This document shows positions 43,810 through 52,207 of a stretch of DNA of 64,000 nt, in pieces. A program made the translations under genes and the position numbers. Numbering within the stretch: the stretch's first letter is position 1; each line of letters begins with the position of its first letter. The DNA is taken from positions 1-64,000 of the forward strand of contig JAWQCY010000004.1 in assembly GCA_036321795.1 (NCBI GenBank). The letters are read 5' to 3'. The notes below the pieces were generated by a model. The model was not told the DNA's origin. It worked only from the letters and a program-made list of their open reading frames with translations, and did no database searches. The stretch is from CAKVON01 sp902475665. Lineage in GTDB: Bacteria > Actinomycetota > Coriobacteriia > Coriobacteriales > Atopobiaceae.

Positions 43810-43982
43810 GGCTCCCCCTGACACGCGACGCCCCTCGGCGCTTTCGGGCACTTCTCGGGATTCTTCCCCCATTTTCGCAGAACGAACGCCTGGTGGCACG
43901 ACGAGTTGGCGCGCGGCGGCGTCGGGACCCGGGCGGGGCATAATGGCGAGAGGGACGTTGTCGCGGCAGACGGGAGGAAACG

Positions 43983-44279
43983 ATGTTCGACATGGGCGAG
44001 AGGCGCCGCCGCGCGCTTCGCTTTACCGGGACCGTCCAGGGGGTCGGCTTCCGCTGGAACTCGAAGGCCATCGCCGACAGCCTTGGCTGCACCGGCTGGG
44101 TCCGCAACGAGTGGGACGGCAGCGTCCAAATGGAGCTGCAGGGCACGGACGAGCAGGTGGCACGCTTCTTCTCCAGGCTGCACGAGCAGTACTCGCGTTG
44201 GCACGTGGACTACGCGATCGACTCGTCGGAGGACCTCGAGGTCGTCCCCGACGAGGGAGGCTTCGTCATCCGCACCTAG
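43983..44279 (+). CDS. acyP: Acylphosphatase
   Basis: Hydrolyses carboxyl-phosphate bonds. The small 98-residue product has the family signature GTVQGVGFRW at 16-25, supplying the phosphate-binding loop and the catalytic Arg, and GWVRN..DGSV around 38-48, which supplies the catalytic Asn. It is full length. The ATG at 43983 follows GGGAGG. It is divergent from the ABC operon. Confidence 0.93.
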   Translation: MFDMGERRRRALRFTGTVQGVGFRWNSKAIADSLGCTGWVRNEWDGSVQMELQGTDEQVARFFSRLHEQYSRWHVDYAIDSSEDLEVVPDEGGFVIRT

Positions 44280-44363
44280 CGGCGGCGCGCCCGCACGCGT
44301 CATCAAGCGGCACGACGCTGCCACCGACTCCAAGACGGGCCTGGTCGAGGCCCTGCTCACCCT

Positions 44364-45170
44364 CTAGTAGATCGGCGAGGCCTCGGTGTCGTAGCCAAGC
44401 AGGTACTGGATGGCCCGCTGGATGGCCACGTCCCAGAAGGGCCACTCGTGGTCGCCCTCCCACTCGCGGTACAGATGCTCGACGCCAGCGGCGCCCATAC
44501 GCGCGCTCAGCTCGCGGTTCATCGGGATGAAGGGGTCCTGCTCGCCGCAGAACGAGCACACGCGCAGGCCTGGCGCGTCCTCGCGCGCGGCGTAGCCGTC
44601 CACCAGCCAGGCCAGGTCACACTCGTCGGGCACGTCGGCGCCGGCGCCGTACATGGCGTCGAACTCGCTGGGCAGCATGTCCGGGAAGCGACCGTCGGCG
44701 ACCATGCGGCGAAACTCGCAGATGTCGGCCACGGCGGACAGTGCGGCGACCCCACCGAACTTCTCGGGATGCGCGAACGCGGCGCGAAGGGCGCCGTAGC
44801 CGCCCATGCTCTCACCCGCGACCAGCGTGTGCTCGCGGTCGGTCGGCACGCGGAACCACGTCGAGACGAGCCGTGGCAGGTCCTGCGTCAGATACTCGAA
44901 GTAGCGCGGGCCGAACGCGGTGTCGGTGTAGAAGAAGCGCTGCGTCTCGGGCATCACGACCACGAGGTTGTACTTCTTGGCGTAGTACTCGATCTTCGAG
45001 AAGCGCACCCACTCGTCGGCGTTGGCCGCCAGGCCGTGCAGCAGGTACAAGACGCTCAGCTCGTCGGTCTGCAGCGGGTCCACGTCGTTGGACGGGTCCG
45101 GAACGATGACGTTGACGCGCGTGGCCATGCGCAGGCTCGGCGCGTAGAAGTTGCCAGAGAACAGTCCCAT
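44364..45170 (-). CDS. Esterase of the tributyrin-esterase / esterase D type
   Basis: A 268-residue cytoplasmic alpha/beta-hydrolase (putative esterase family). The nucleophile elbow is GESMGGYGAL, LYLLHG supplies the oxyanion region, and the C-terminal DHEWPFWD segment holds the His. It resembles EstA-type short-chain esterases or S-formylglutathione hydrolases. The start at 45170 follows AGGGAGG. It is 97 bp downstream of the FGGY kinase gene on the same strand, but a hairpin separates them. Confidence 0.88.
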   Translation of the reverse strand: MGLFSGNFYAPSLRMATRVNVIVPDPSNDVDPLQTDELSVLYLLHGLAANADEWVRFSKIEYYAKKYNLVVVMPETQRFFYTDTAFGPRYFEYLTQDLPRLVSTWFRVPTDREHTLVAGESMGGYGALRAAFAHPEKFGGVAALSAVADICEFRRMVADGRFPDMLPSEFDAMYGAGADVPDECDLAWLVDGYAAREDAPGLRVCSFCGEQDPFIPMNRELSARMGAAGVEHLYREWEGDHEWPFWDVAIQRAIQYLLGYDTEASPIY

Positions 45171-45191
45171 CTGTCCCTCCCTAAACAATAG

Positions 45192-45252
45192 GGGCCGCGG
45201 GCAGGCGCCAGGCAGGCATAGTGCCATGCCCCGCGCCCAAGACCCGCGGCCC
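45192..45252 (-). terminator. GC-rich hairpin after the FGGY kinase gene
   Basis: The 10-base stem GGGCCGCGGG / CCCGCGGCCC encloses a 41-base loop with further pairing, between the kinase stop (45268) and the esterase start. Confidence 0.5.
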
Positions 45253-45267
45253 GTCAGCACCTACTTC

Positions 45268-46788
45268 TTACAGCTTGTGGACGAGCTCCTTGGTGGCAGG
45301 GTACAGCTCGTCGAAGATCTGCTGGTAGCGGTCGTAGACCTCACGGTTGTCCGGGTTGGGCTCGTAGGTCTTGGCGATCTTGACCTTGCTGGCAAGCTCG
45401 TCGAAGTCCTTCCAGTAGCCCGCGGCAATCGCGGCCATCATGGCGTCGCCGTAGGAGGCGCCGATGGTGACCTCGGGCACGACGAGCGTCTTGCCCGTGA
45501 CGTCGGCCACGATCTGCATCCAGGCGGCGTTCTTGGTGCCGCCACCAGCAACCAGGACGCGTTTGATGGGCACGCCGTCCTCCTCGAAGATGCGGAAGTG
45601 CTGGTTGATCGAGTAGGCGACGCCCTCGAGGCCGGCGCGGAGCATGTCCTCGCGGGTGTGGCCGATGGTCAGGCCAACGAAGGCGCCACGCGCGTTGGGG
45701 TCGTCGATCGGGGTGCGCTCGCCGGCGAAGTACGGCAGGCAGATCAGCCCGTTGGCGCCGGCGGGAACCTCGGCGGCAAGGTTGGCCATGGCGGTGTAGG
45801 CGTTTTCGCCACCGGCCTCCTCGGCGGCCTTGAGGTCGACGAACATGGTGTCACGCAGCCACTTGGTCATCGAGCCGGCGGTGTTGGTGGCGCCGGAGAC
45901 GTCGCAGGTGCCGGGGATGATGAAGTCCTCGTGCCAGACGCGCGGGTCCATGACCAGGTGATTGGTGAGAAGGAACATGTAGATCGTAGAGCCAAACTGG
46001 ACGATGAGGTCGCCCTGCTTGCCGATGCCGCAAGAGATGGCCTCGCAGGCGGAGTCGTCGCCGCCGGGGGTGACGGGGGTGCCCACGGCCAGGCCGGTCT
46101 CGGCGGCGGCCTGCTCGGTCACGTGGCCGATGACGTCGGTTTCGTGCGCGATGGTGGCCAGCTGGTCGGGACGGCAGATGCCCTTGCAGGTCTCCTCGGT
46201 GGGGTGGCCGTCCTCGCCGTAGAGGGGCTTGAAGCCGCCGGCCATGCCCAGGAAGTCGTCGATGTAGTACTCGCCGGTCAGCTTGGCCGTGATGTAGGTC
46301 GAGCTGTTGATGAACTTGGCGGTGCGCTCGTAGGCCTCGGGGTCGTTCTCCTGGATCCAGCGGATTTTGGGGGGAACGTCGCTCGAGCACAGGGGACGGC
46401 CAAAGACGCGGTCGATGAACTCGGGGCCCCACTCGGCCTCGAGGTCACGCATCTGCTTCTCGGCGCGGCCGTCGATACCGTAGGAGATGGCGGGACGCGT
46501 GGGGACGCAGTTCTCGTCGACCGCGACGCAGCACAGGCCCAGGGCCGAGGAGGTCACGCACTTGATGTCGGACGGGTTGACGCCGCTCTTGGAGATCAGC
46601 TCGTTGGACACCTTGCAGAAGTCGCCCCACCAGTCCTTCTCGGCATCGTGGTCGTAGGCATTGGGACCGACCTGCTTGATCTCGTGCCCGGCAGCGGCGG
46701 TGGCAATGATGTTGGCGTCGACGTCGATGAGCACTCCCTTGGTCTCGGAGGTGCCGGTGTCGATACCCATGAAGTATGCGTCGGACAT
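45268..46788 (-). CDS. FGGY-family carbohydrate kinase (xylulokinase-like)
   Basis: A 506-residue sugar kinase of the FGGY family. The N-terminal ATPase-fold strand is GIDTGTSETKGVLID, the catalytic-base region is PGGDDSACEA, and the C-terminal lobe has GGGTKNAAWMQ and a GAS..GDAM segment. Length and motifs fit xylulokinase-type enzymes, but the substrate may be another ketose or polyol. The start at 46788 follows AAGGGAG. It is the outermost gene of the sugar island and lies downstream of a GntR gene on the same strand, with a 160-bp leader between them. Confidence 0.88.
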   Translation of the reverse strand: MSDAYFMGIDTGTSETKGVLIDVDANIIATAAAGHEIKQVGPNAYDHDAEKDWWGDFCKVSNELISKSGVNPSDIKCVTSSALGLCCVAVDENCVPTRPAISYGIDGRAEKQMRDLEAEWGPEFIDRVFGRPLCSSDVPPKIRWIQENDPEAYERTAKFINSSTYITAKLTGEYYIDDFLGMAGGFKPLYGEDGHPTEETCKGICRPDQLATIAHETDVIGHVTEQAAAETGLAVGTPVTPGGDDSACEAISCGIGKQGDLIVQFGSTIYMFLLTNHLVMDPRVWHEDFIIPGTCDVSGATNTAGSMTKWLRDTMFVDLKAAEEAGGENAYTAMANLAAEVPAGANGLICLPYFAGERTPIDDPNARGAFVGLTIGHTREDMLRAGLEGVAYSINQHFRIFEEDGVPIKRVLVAGGGTKNAAWMQIVADVTGKTLVVPEVTIGASYGDAMMAAIAAGYWKDFDELASKVKIAKTYEPNPDNREVYDRYQQIFDELYPATKELVHKL

Positions 46789-46948
46789 TGAAGCTCCCTT
46801 CGAACTAACGTGGGTGGGCCCGTGGGGCGTCTCCCCACCCTTGGCCCGTAAACTCTCAGGACCCGTGGCAGCGAGTCCCCGGTGAAGCCGAAAACGTGAG
46901 ACCGCGCAACGCCTGCCTGCCGAGAAGTTCCGTGTGGCACGCCGGAAA
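46789..46948 (-). promoter_or_regulatory. Structured leader upstream of the FGGY kinase gene
   Basis: A 160-bp GC-rich spacer that can fold. On the minus strand GGGTGGGG is followed by CCCC and CCCACCC (46809-46835), and GGAC..GTCC pairs upstream. It also holds a TGCCGAGAAG motif. It does not match a riboswitch class I know. Confidence 0.3.
46918..46927 (+). repeat. Intergenic motif TGCCGAGAAG
   Basis: Ten-base core copy, 130 bp upstream of the FGGY kinase start. Confidence 0.45.
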
Positions 46949-47683
46949 CTACTTGAGCAGGCCGTTGTAAACGGTGAAGCTGCACTTGTCGCTACGGGTG
47001 TAGGAGCGCGTGAACTCCATTACCTCGTCGTCCTTGTCGTAGCACGTGCAGCAGAACATGAGCACGGCCTGGCCTGGGTCGACGCCCAGCATGCGCGCGT
47101 CGCGGGCCTCCAGGTGAACCAGGTCGAGCGTCTGCCAGGCACGAACCGGGGTAACGTCGTAGAAGCCGTAGACCTCGTACATGCTAAAGACGCTCAGGTC
47201 GATGCCATTGAGCTTGGGCACCTTGGCGCACGGGACGTAGGTGTGGTCGATCGAGATCGGCTCGCCGTTGGCGGTGTTGAAGCGGCGGATGTAGAAGATC
47301 TCGTCCTCGGGGTCGATGCCGAAGATCTTCGCGTACTTGGAGCCTGCGGGGCGACGGGTCTTGGTCAGGACCTTGGTGCCTGGCTCGGCCTTGTGGTCGA
47401 GGATCGTCTGGCGGAAGCCGCCGAGGCTGTTGAGCTCGCGCTGGATGAGGTTGCCGACGACGAAGGCACCCTTGCCCTGGACGCGGCGCAGCAGCCCCTC
47501 ATGCACCAACGCGTCGATGGCGTTGCGGACGGTCAGACGGTTGACGCCGTAGCTCTCGGCCAGCTCGTTCTCGGACGGGATGGCGCAGCCGGGGGCGTAC
47601 TCGCCCTCGTCGATCTTGTTGCGGACGACCTCACGCAGCTGCAGGTAGATCGGCGACTTGTAGTCGATGTTGGTGGTCGGCAT
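46949..47683 (-). CDS. GntR/HutC-family transcriptional regulator 1
   Basis: A 244-residue regulator with an N-terminal GntR winged helix (about 8-75: PIYLQLREVV, SENELAESYGVNRLTVRNAI) and a C-terminal UTRA ligand domain. UTRA regulators usually sense a phosphorylated sugar and release their operator; FrlR of E. coli is of this type. It starts 9 bp after the stop of the second GntR gene, so the two are made together. It probably controls the surrounding sugar genes through the ATTGGTATG sites. Confidence 0.9.
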   Translation of the reverse strand: MPTTNIDYKSPIYLQLREVVRNKIDEGEYAPGCAIPSENELAESYGVNRLTVRNAIDALVHEGLLRRVQGKGAFVVGNLIQRELNSLGGFRQTILDHKAEPGTKVLTKTRRPAGSKYAKIFGIDPEDEIFYIRRFNTANGEPISIDHTYVPCAKVPKLNGIDLSVFSMYEVYGFYDVTPVRAWQTLDLVHLEARDARMLGVDPGQAVLMFCCTCYDKDDEVMEFTRSYTRSDKCSFTVYNGLLK

Positions 47684-47692
47684 TGCTCTCCC

Positions 47693-48397
47693 CTAGTTGC
47701 GAAGCTCGCACGCGAAACGGACGTACTGGGACAGGACGACGTTCTTGAAGTACTCGATGGGAACGCCCTCCTCGTCGTAGATGACACCGGACTGGAAGAA
47801 GGCGGGCTCGCCCTCGGGGTGACCCAGCAGCAAAGCCTCCTGATCGTCGAGCGTGGTGACGCTGATCTTCTCCTCGCCGGTGTCGATGTTGACCCCGTAC
47901 TCATCGCTGATGATCCTGAAGAGCGAATCGGTCGAGAAGTCGTGGTCGGGCAGGTCCGGGAAGCGGGAGACCGGCAGGTGTGTGGTCTCGACCGAGACGG
48001 TCTCCCCATCGATGCCGCGCACGCGGCACAGCTCGAAGACCTTCGTGCCCAGGGGCACGCGCAGGCGGCGCGTCGTGCTCTTGTCGGCCTCGATGACGCC
48101 GCTGAATACGAGCTTCGAGGAGGGCACACGGCCTGCCTCGACGGCGGCCTCCGAGAAGCCGATGACGTCCTGCAGGTTGCGCTCGAGCTTGGGCTTCGAG
48201 ACGTAGGTGCCCGAACCCATGCGGCAATAGAGCATGCCGTCCGACACGAGGCGTTGGATGGCATTGCGCAGCGTGGTCCTGTTGAGGTCCCACATACGGC
48301 ACATGTCACGCTCGGAGGGAAGTCGGTCTCCCGGCTTGAGCTTGTTGTCGATGATGTAGCTTTCGACCAGCTCGGTCGCGAAGTCACGTGAGCTCAT
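47693..48397 (-). CDS. GntR/HutC-family transcriptional regulator 2
   Basis: A 234-residue paralogue of the regulator encoded just downstream, with a GntR winged helix (about 5-70: KPGDRLPSERDMCRMWDLNRTTLRNAI) and a UTRA domain. The two proteins diverge strongly, so they may sense different sugars. A copy of the shared ATTGGTATG site lies 92 bp upstream of this start, which suggests autoregulation or cross-regulation. Confidence 0.9.
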   Translation of the reverse strand: MSSRDFATELVESYIIDNKLKPGDRLPSERDMCRMWDLNRTTLRNAIQRLVSDGMLYCRMGSGTYVSKPKLERNLQDVIGFSEAAVEAGRVPSSKLVFSGVIEADKSTTRRLRVPLGTKVFELCRVRGIDGETVSVETTHLPVSRFPDLPDHDFSTDSLFRIISDEYGVNIDTGEEKISVTTLDDQEALLLGHPEGEPAFFQSGVIYDEEGVPIEYFKNVVLSQYVRFACELRN

Positions 48398-48488
48398 TGG
48401 GGCGCTTTCTCTTCATCCGTCGTTTCCTCTGGGTGGTTCATCCCACCTCGTTAACATAGACCATGTTTCCACAAGATGGATTGCTTTC

Positions 48489-48497
48489 CATACCAAT
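48489..48497 (-). promoter_or_regulatory. ATTGGTATG operator site 1
   Basis: On the minus strand AATTGGTATGGAA, 92 bp upstream of GntR regulator 2. The half-site ATTGGTAT is like those of HutC-type GntR proteins. Confidence 0.55.
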
Positions 48498-48559
48498 TAT
48501 GCCCAACGGTAGGAAGCTTCCGGATAACGGCTAATCACAACCGATTGCCCACAAATTGC

Positions 48560-48600
48560 GGCCGGCACCCTATCTCAGCAGCTGGGACAGGGTGCCGGCC
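48560..48600 (-). terminator. Hairpin ending the yjbQ transcript
   Basis: The 12-base stem GGCCGGCACCCT / AGGGTGCCGGCC with a 17-base loop, about 98 bp after the yjbQ stop. Confidence 0.6.
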
Positions 48601-48697
48601 GGCATCATGTTTCACATACGACTATGCAATACTCGTATGCTAGATATTCGCTTGTTCGAATCAGATGAATAAGTAGCCGCTCGAATCAGACCAATGA

Positions 48698-49126
48698 CTA
48701 CTCGCCTATCACCTGAACGAGAATGGTGCGCTCGGACGGTCCATCGAACTCGCAGAAGTAGACCTCCTGCGCACCGCCACGCACGACCTTGCCCTCGTGT
48801 ACGGGGAAGTGGGTGTGGTTTCCGGTGAGCAGCGCCTTGAGGTGGCCGGTCGGGTTGCCTGCCGTCGAGCCGTAATCCTTGAGCATGCGCGCGTGAGAGT
48901 ACGGCCAGTCCTCGGGAACGAGCCTGCCCAGAAAGACGCTGATGTCGCTCTCGAGACACTCGAGCGCCTCGTTGGTGGTGATGCCGGCGGTCGTGTGCTT
49001 GGAGATGGCGGTGACCAAGCCCTCGGTCACACCGCTTTCCGCCACGATCTTCTCGATCTGGTCGGTGATGAGCATGTACTGGTTGTACTCGCTGGTGAGC
49101 ACCGTGAACGTCTTCGTGTAGACCAT
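48698..49126 (-). CDS. YjbQ / UPF0047 family protein
   Basis: A 142-residue protein of the YjbQ family, with conserved SKHTTAGITTNEA near the middle and HGN/H-type metal-binding residues (DYGSTAGNPTGHLKALLTGNH, VHEGKVVRGGAQEVYFCEFDG) in the second half. Members have weak thiamin-phosphate synthase activity in vitro, but their true role is unclear. The start at 49126 uses a GGAG site overlapping the end of the amidohydrolase gene 4 bp upstream. The tight link to a sugar operon suggests a metabolite-repair or sugar-related role. Confidence 0.85.
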   Translation of the reverse strand: MVYTKTFTVLTSEYNQYMLITDQIEKIVAESGVTEGLVTAISKHTTAGITTNEALECLESDISVFLGRLVPEDWPYSHARMLKDYGSTAGNPTGHLKALLTGNHTHFPVHEGKVVRGGAQEVYFCEFDGPSERTILVQVIGE

Positions 49127-49130
49127 GACC

Positions 49131-49982
49131 CTACTCCAGTCCGCCGAGGAATTCGATTGCGTTCTGACCCTTGATAAGCTCGAGCGTGCTCTCGCGAAGG
49201 CCGAGGTTGTCCAGGGCGTGTGCCATGCGGATCTGCTCGAAACGCGGCTGACCGCTGCCAAACATCACCTGGTGGCGCAGGCTGCGGTCGATCCAGGTCA
49301 TGGGAATCTCCTGGGTGAAGAGACGCGTGAAGAACTCCTGCGCGCAGTCGAAGTAGAGAAGACCGGTGTCGGCGTAGACGTTGGAGTGCTTGACCATGAG
49401 CATGGCCGTCTCCTCGACCCACGGCCAGCCAAAGCGGCCGATGCAGATGCGCAGGTTCGGGCGGGTCTCGGCAAGCTCCTCGAACTCGATGGGGCGCCCG
49501 TACTTGGAAAGGGTGTGCGGCTCCCAGCTCATGCCCGCGCTGAAGAACACGGGGCGGTTGTACTTCTCGCAAATGTCATAGAGCGTCGCCAGCTCGGCGT
49601 CCATCGGGTAGAACTTCTGGCGCGCGGGATACAGCGCGAGCGCCCTCAGGCCGAGGTCGGCGAAGGCGTGCTCGAGCTTGGCAGGCGCCTCCGGATCGTG
49701 CGGATCGACGCTGGCGAAGCCAATGAACTTCTCGGGAGCCATGTCGACGAGGGTCTTGACCTCCTCGTTGGTCACTGGGACGCAATCGGCCTCGGTGGTG
49801 TAGTCACGCGCCATGAGGCACATCTTGTCCAGGCCCGCCAGGCGCATCTGGTTGAAGATGTGCTCGAGCTTGGCCGTCCCGTTCTTGTGGACGTCGAGCA
49901 CCTCGTGGCGCATCTCCTCGCGCGCCTCGTCGCCGTTGATCGGCTCGTAGAACGCTGGGTTAATGTGCACGTCAATAAACAT
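49131..49982 (-). CDS. Amidohydrolase-2 family metal-dependent hydrolase
   Basis: A 283-residue TIM-barrel protein starting MFIDVHINPAF; the DVH motif replaces the common DxH metal-binding start of amidohydrolase-2 enzymes. Further family-like segments are GFASVDPHDP, the LALYPARQKFYPMD region and GSGQPRFE near the end. Reactions in this family include hydrolysis of cyclic amides or lactones and decarboxylation. Its place between frlC and yjbQ suggests it acts on a sugar lactone or a product of Amadori compound breakdown. The start at 49982 follows GAGGAAG. Confidence 0.78.
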   Translation of the reverse strand: MFIDVHINPAFYEPINGDEAREEMRHEVLDVHKNGTAKLEHIFNQMRLAGLDKMCLMARDYTTEADCVPVTNEEVKTLVDMAPEKFIGFASVDPHDPEAPAKLEHAFADLGLRALALYPARQKFYPMDAELATLYDICEKYNRPVFFSAGMSWEPHTLSKYGRPIEFEELAETRPNLRICIGRFGWPWVEETAMLMVKHSNVYADTGLLYFDCAQEFFTRLFTQEIPMTWIDRSLRHQVMFGSGQPRFEQIRMAHALDNLGLRESTLELIKGQNAIEFLGGLE

Positions 49983-50037
49983 CTCTAGATCTTCCTCTCT
50001 CCCATTCCCCTCTTGCGTTTGCAGGTCCCGCATGGGT

Positions 50038-50078
50038 GTGGCCCGGGCGCGCTTCGGTCACTCGCTCGCCCGGGCCAC
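50038..50078 (-). terminator. Intercistronic hairpin between frlC and the amidohydrolase gene
   Basis: Perfect 12-base stem GTGGCCCGGGCG / CGCCCGGGCCAC with a 17-base loop and no T-run. It probably tunes or protects segments of the operon mRNA. Confidence 0.5.
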
Positions 50079-50111
50079 TCTAGGACGTCTCGCTGGTACT
50101 AAGACCTGCCG

Positions 50112-50936
50112 CTACTCGGCGAGCATCCCGCGGACGTTGTTGATGGCGCGCTTGGCGTACAGGCGCGGCTCGTTGATGTAACCGAGAACCAGCTCGATCG
50201 TGGCGGTGCCGGTGTAGCCGTAGTCGCGGATCTCCTGCAGCAGCTCCTTCATGGGCAGGACGCCCTCGCCAGGCATGACGTGGGAGTCGTCGACGCCGTT
50301 GGAGTCGACGATGTGCAGGTGGTAGAGCTTCTCGCCGAGCTTGGAGAAGTAGCTCATCATCTGCTCCTGCTGCTGGAACGGCGGGACGATGTCCATCATG
50401 GCGAGCAGGTTGGGAGAGTCGACGTGCTCGAAGAGGTCAACGAGGTCGTTGGCGTTCTTGAAGACGTTGGACTCCATCGTGGTCAGCGGCTCGACGACGA
50501 TCTTGATGCCGACGTTCTCGGCGTACTTGGCGAGCTCCTCGCAGGTCCTGTACAGACGGTCGTGCATCTCGGTGTAGGTGGTCTCGTAGCCAGCGTGCGC
50601 GGGCGAGATGAGCATGTAGTCGGAGCCGAGCTTGACACCCGCGTCCATGCAGAGCTTGAGGTAACGGACCGCGTCCTCGCGCTGACGCTCGGAGCCGATC
50701 ATGAAGTTATAGGGATAGGCGTTGTGCTCGGGGCACCAACCAGTGATGGGCACACCGTACTTGTCGCGAAGGCGCAGGACCTCGTCGATCTCGCCAGCAA
50801 GCAGGTCGGGGGCGTAAGCGTGCGGACGGCCGCCCCACAGCTCGATGTAGTCGTAGCCGAAGCGCTTGGCATCCTCGAAGATGTTCTCCAGCGGGTTGCG
50901 CTGGTAGCCAGAGGTGAACATACCGATCTTGAACAT
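50112..50936 (-). CDS. frlC: Fructoselysine 3-epimerase-like sugar isomerase
   Basis: A 274-residue TIM-barrel epimerase closely resembling E. coli FrlC, which interconverts fructoselysine and psicoselysine. It shows the same GMFT.GYQR start, ELWGGRPHAYAPDL, NAYPYNFMIG, ISPAHAGYET, EPLTTMESNV and LYHLHIVDSNGVDDSH segments, with the catalytic Glu and metal-binding His and Asp residues kept. The start at 50936 follows AAGGAAGG. It is 98 bp downstream of an frlD-like gene in the same operon, matching the E. coli frl order of kinase next to epimerase. Confidence 0.85.
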   Translation of the reverse strand: MFKIGMFTSGYQRNPLENIFEDAKRFGYDYIELWGGRPHAYAPDLLAGEIDEVLRLRDKYGVPITGWCPEHNAYPYNFMIGSERQREDAVRYLKLCMDAGVKLGSDYMLISPAHAGYETTYTEMHDRLYRTCEELAKYAENVGIKIVVEPLTTMESNVFKNANDLVDLFEHVDSPNLLAMMDIVPPFQQQEQMMSYFSKLGEKLYHLHIVDSNGVDDSHVMPGEGVLPMKELLQEIRDYGYTGTATIELVLGYINEPRLYAKRAINNVRGMLAE

Positions 50937-51034
50937 GTAGTGCCTTCCTTTCGTCCGACGTACCTTATTCAAGTGGCGCTCTCGCGCCGCCAACGCGCCG
51001 CATGCGCGACGCGCTTGGTGCCTATGTGATGGGG

Positions 51035-51838
51035 CTACTCCTCGACGACCCAAGGCTCGAAGACGCCGACGACCTGCGAGGAGATCTTGGCGCCGCGGTC
51101 CTGGCAGACGTCGATCGGGTCACCGTTGAGGACGCCCACAAGGAAGCCCGCGATGAACGAGTCGCCCGCGCCAACGGTGTTGACAAGCTTCTCGCACGGG
51201 TAGATGCCGCCGTCGTACCAACGCTCGCCGTCCCAGGACAGGCTGCCCTTGACGCCAAAGGTGGCGGTGGCGACCTTCATGCCACGCGCGACCTTGTCCT
51301 GCAGGTACTCACGAATCTTGGGGTCGTCCTTCTCGCCGTGGTAGGAGAAGAAGCCATAGTCGACGCAGCCGATGGTCTGCTCCACCAGGGGGTGGTCCAG
51401 GCGGTCGCAGTAGTCGAAGCTCACGAGGGTGCCTGACTCATGGATTGCGGGGAGGGCCTTCTCGGCGTTGCCCCACAGGGCGGTGTGCACGATATCGTGC
51501 TCGCAGGCGAAGCGAATGTCCTCCTCGTCGAAGACGATGTTCTCGAGGACGCCTTCCTCGTACTCGCCATGGACGCGGTCGAGACCGTCCAGATCCATGT
51601 AGGTGATGGCAGTCTGGCCCTCGGCGACCTTGAGGTGCGAGATGTCCAAGCCCTCCTTCTTGAGGGAGTCGATCATCCACTTGCCGTTGTCGTCGGATCC
51701 CGTGGTCGAGATGATCGAGCTGGGAACGCCCAGCTTTTGCATGTTGACGCAGGTGTCCACGGCGTTACCCGTGGGGTACTGCCTCTCGAGGTTACGGTAG
51801 TAGTCGATGCAGTTGTCACCGATGCATGCTGCCTTCAA
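51035..51838 (-). CDS. FrlD-like sugar kinase 1 (PfkB family)
   Basis: A 267-residue PfkB-family kinase similar to fructoselysine 6-kinase FrlD: IGDNCIDYYRNL at the N-terminus, a GNAVDTCVNMQKLG segment, and the NTVGAGDSFIAGF catalytic loop. The start codon is TTG at 51838, preceded by GGGAGG nine bases away; no ATG gives the full family N-terminus. It heads the frlC-amidohydrolase-yjbQ operon and faces a second frlD-like gene across a 496-bp regulatory region. The two kinases differ a good deal, so they may act on different substrates. Confidence 0.85.
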   Translation of the reverse strand: MKAACIGDNCIDYYRNLERQYPTGNAVDTCVNMQKLGVPSSIISTTGSDDNGKWMIDSLKKEGLDISHLKVAEGQTAITYMDLDGLDRVHGEYEEGVLENIVFDEEDIRFACEHDIVHTALWGNAEKALPAIHESGTLVSFDYCDRLDHPLVEQTIGCVDYGFFSYHGEKDDPKIREYLQDKVARGMKVATATFGVKGSLSWDGERWYDGGIYPCEKLVNTVGAGDSFIAGFLVGVLNGDPIDVCQDRGAKISSQVVGVFEPWVVEE

Positions 51839-51870
51839 TTCGCCTTACCTCCCTTGTGCGCATATGCGCA

Positions 51871-51879
51871 ATTGGTATG
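51871..51879 (+). promoter_or_regulatory. ATTGGTATG operator site 2
   Basis: 32 bp upstream of the leftward FrlD-like kinase start, directly next to the palindrome TGCGCATATGCGCA. Confidence 0.55.
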
Positions 51880-51967
51880 CCTTACGGCTCAACTCATATA
51901 GCCATTGTACGTACGGAGACGGGAGAAAATTGACGAGACAATCTATTTTGACCCTTCGCGGACGATT

Positions 51968-51984
51968 CAATACCGCTGGCGGCA
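51968..51984 (+). repeat. CAATACCGCTGGCGGCA direct repeat, copy 1
   Basis: Repeated with one inserted base at 52190-52207 in the same control region. It contains a short CCGC/GGCGG inverted repeat and is a candidate second operator. Confidence 0.45.
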
Positions 51985-51996
51985 AAGGGCTTCAGA

Positions 51997-52005
51997 ATTG
52001 GTATG
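51997..52005 (+). promoter_or_regulatory. ATTGGTATG operator site 3
   Basis: Context AATTGGTATGAAA, in the middle of the divergent control region. Confidence 0.55.
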
Positions 52006-52064
52006 AAAGTAGTACTTCCATCTACTCCATATACCAGCAAAACCGCAGGTAATCCCTAATTAAT

Positions 52065-52073
52065 ATTGGTATG
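52065..52073 (+). promoter_or_regulatory. ATTGGTATG operator site 4
   Basis: Context ATATTGGTATGGAA, about 60 bp from site 3, on the side of the rightward kinase gene. Confidence 0.55.
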
Positions 52074-52189
52074 GAACAACATATCTAAACCACCCGGATT
52101 CGCAGCTGTAGACGTCATGGCACTCCTGTTTTGAATTGGCACAGCATTAGATTTGAAGCGTATTCCGGAACAACACCTTCTGTCTTTGT

Positions 52190-52207
52190 CAATACCGCCT
52201 GGCGGCA
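52190..52207 (+). repeat. CAATACCGCCTGGCGGCA direct repeat, copy 2
   Basis: Second copy; here the inner inverted repeat CCGCC/GGCGG is complete. Confidence 0.45.

Larger units (their letters stand above)
48398..48697. promoter_or_regulatory. 300-bp promoter and terminator region between GntR and yjbQ genes
   Basis: The GntR half (48398-48500) is AT-rich and holds an operator copy and the promoter of the regulator pair. The other half holds the hairpin at 48560-48600, ending the yjbQ transcript. The AT-rich stretch at 48605-48697 shows nothing I recognise. Confidence 0.5.

Noticed and set aside
46789..46948. Riboswitch (CTGAGAG-like element) upstream of the FGGY kinase gene
   Set aside because: The conserved core sequences and helices of TPP, glycine or guanidine riboswitches are not present; only generic GC-rich stems are seen.
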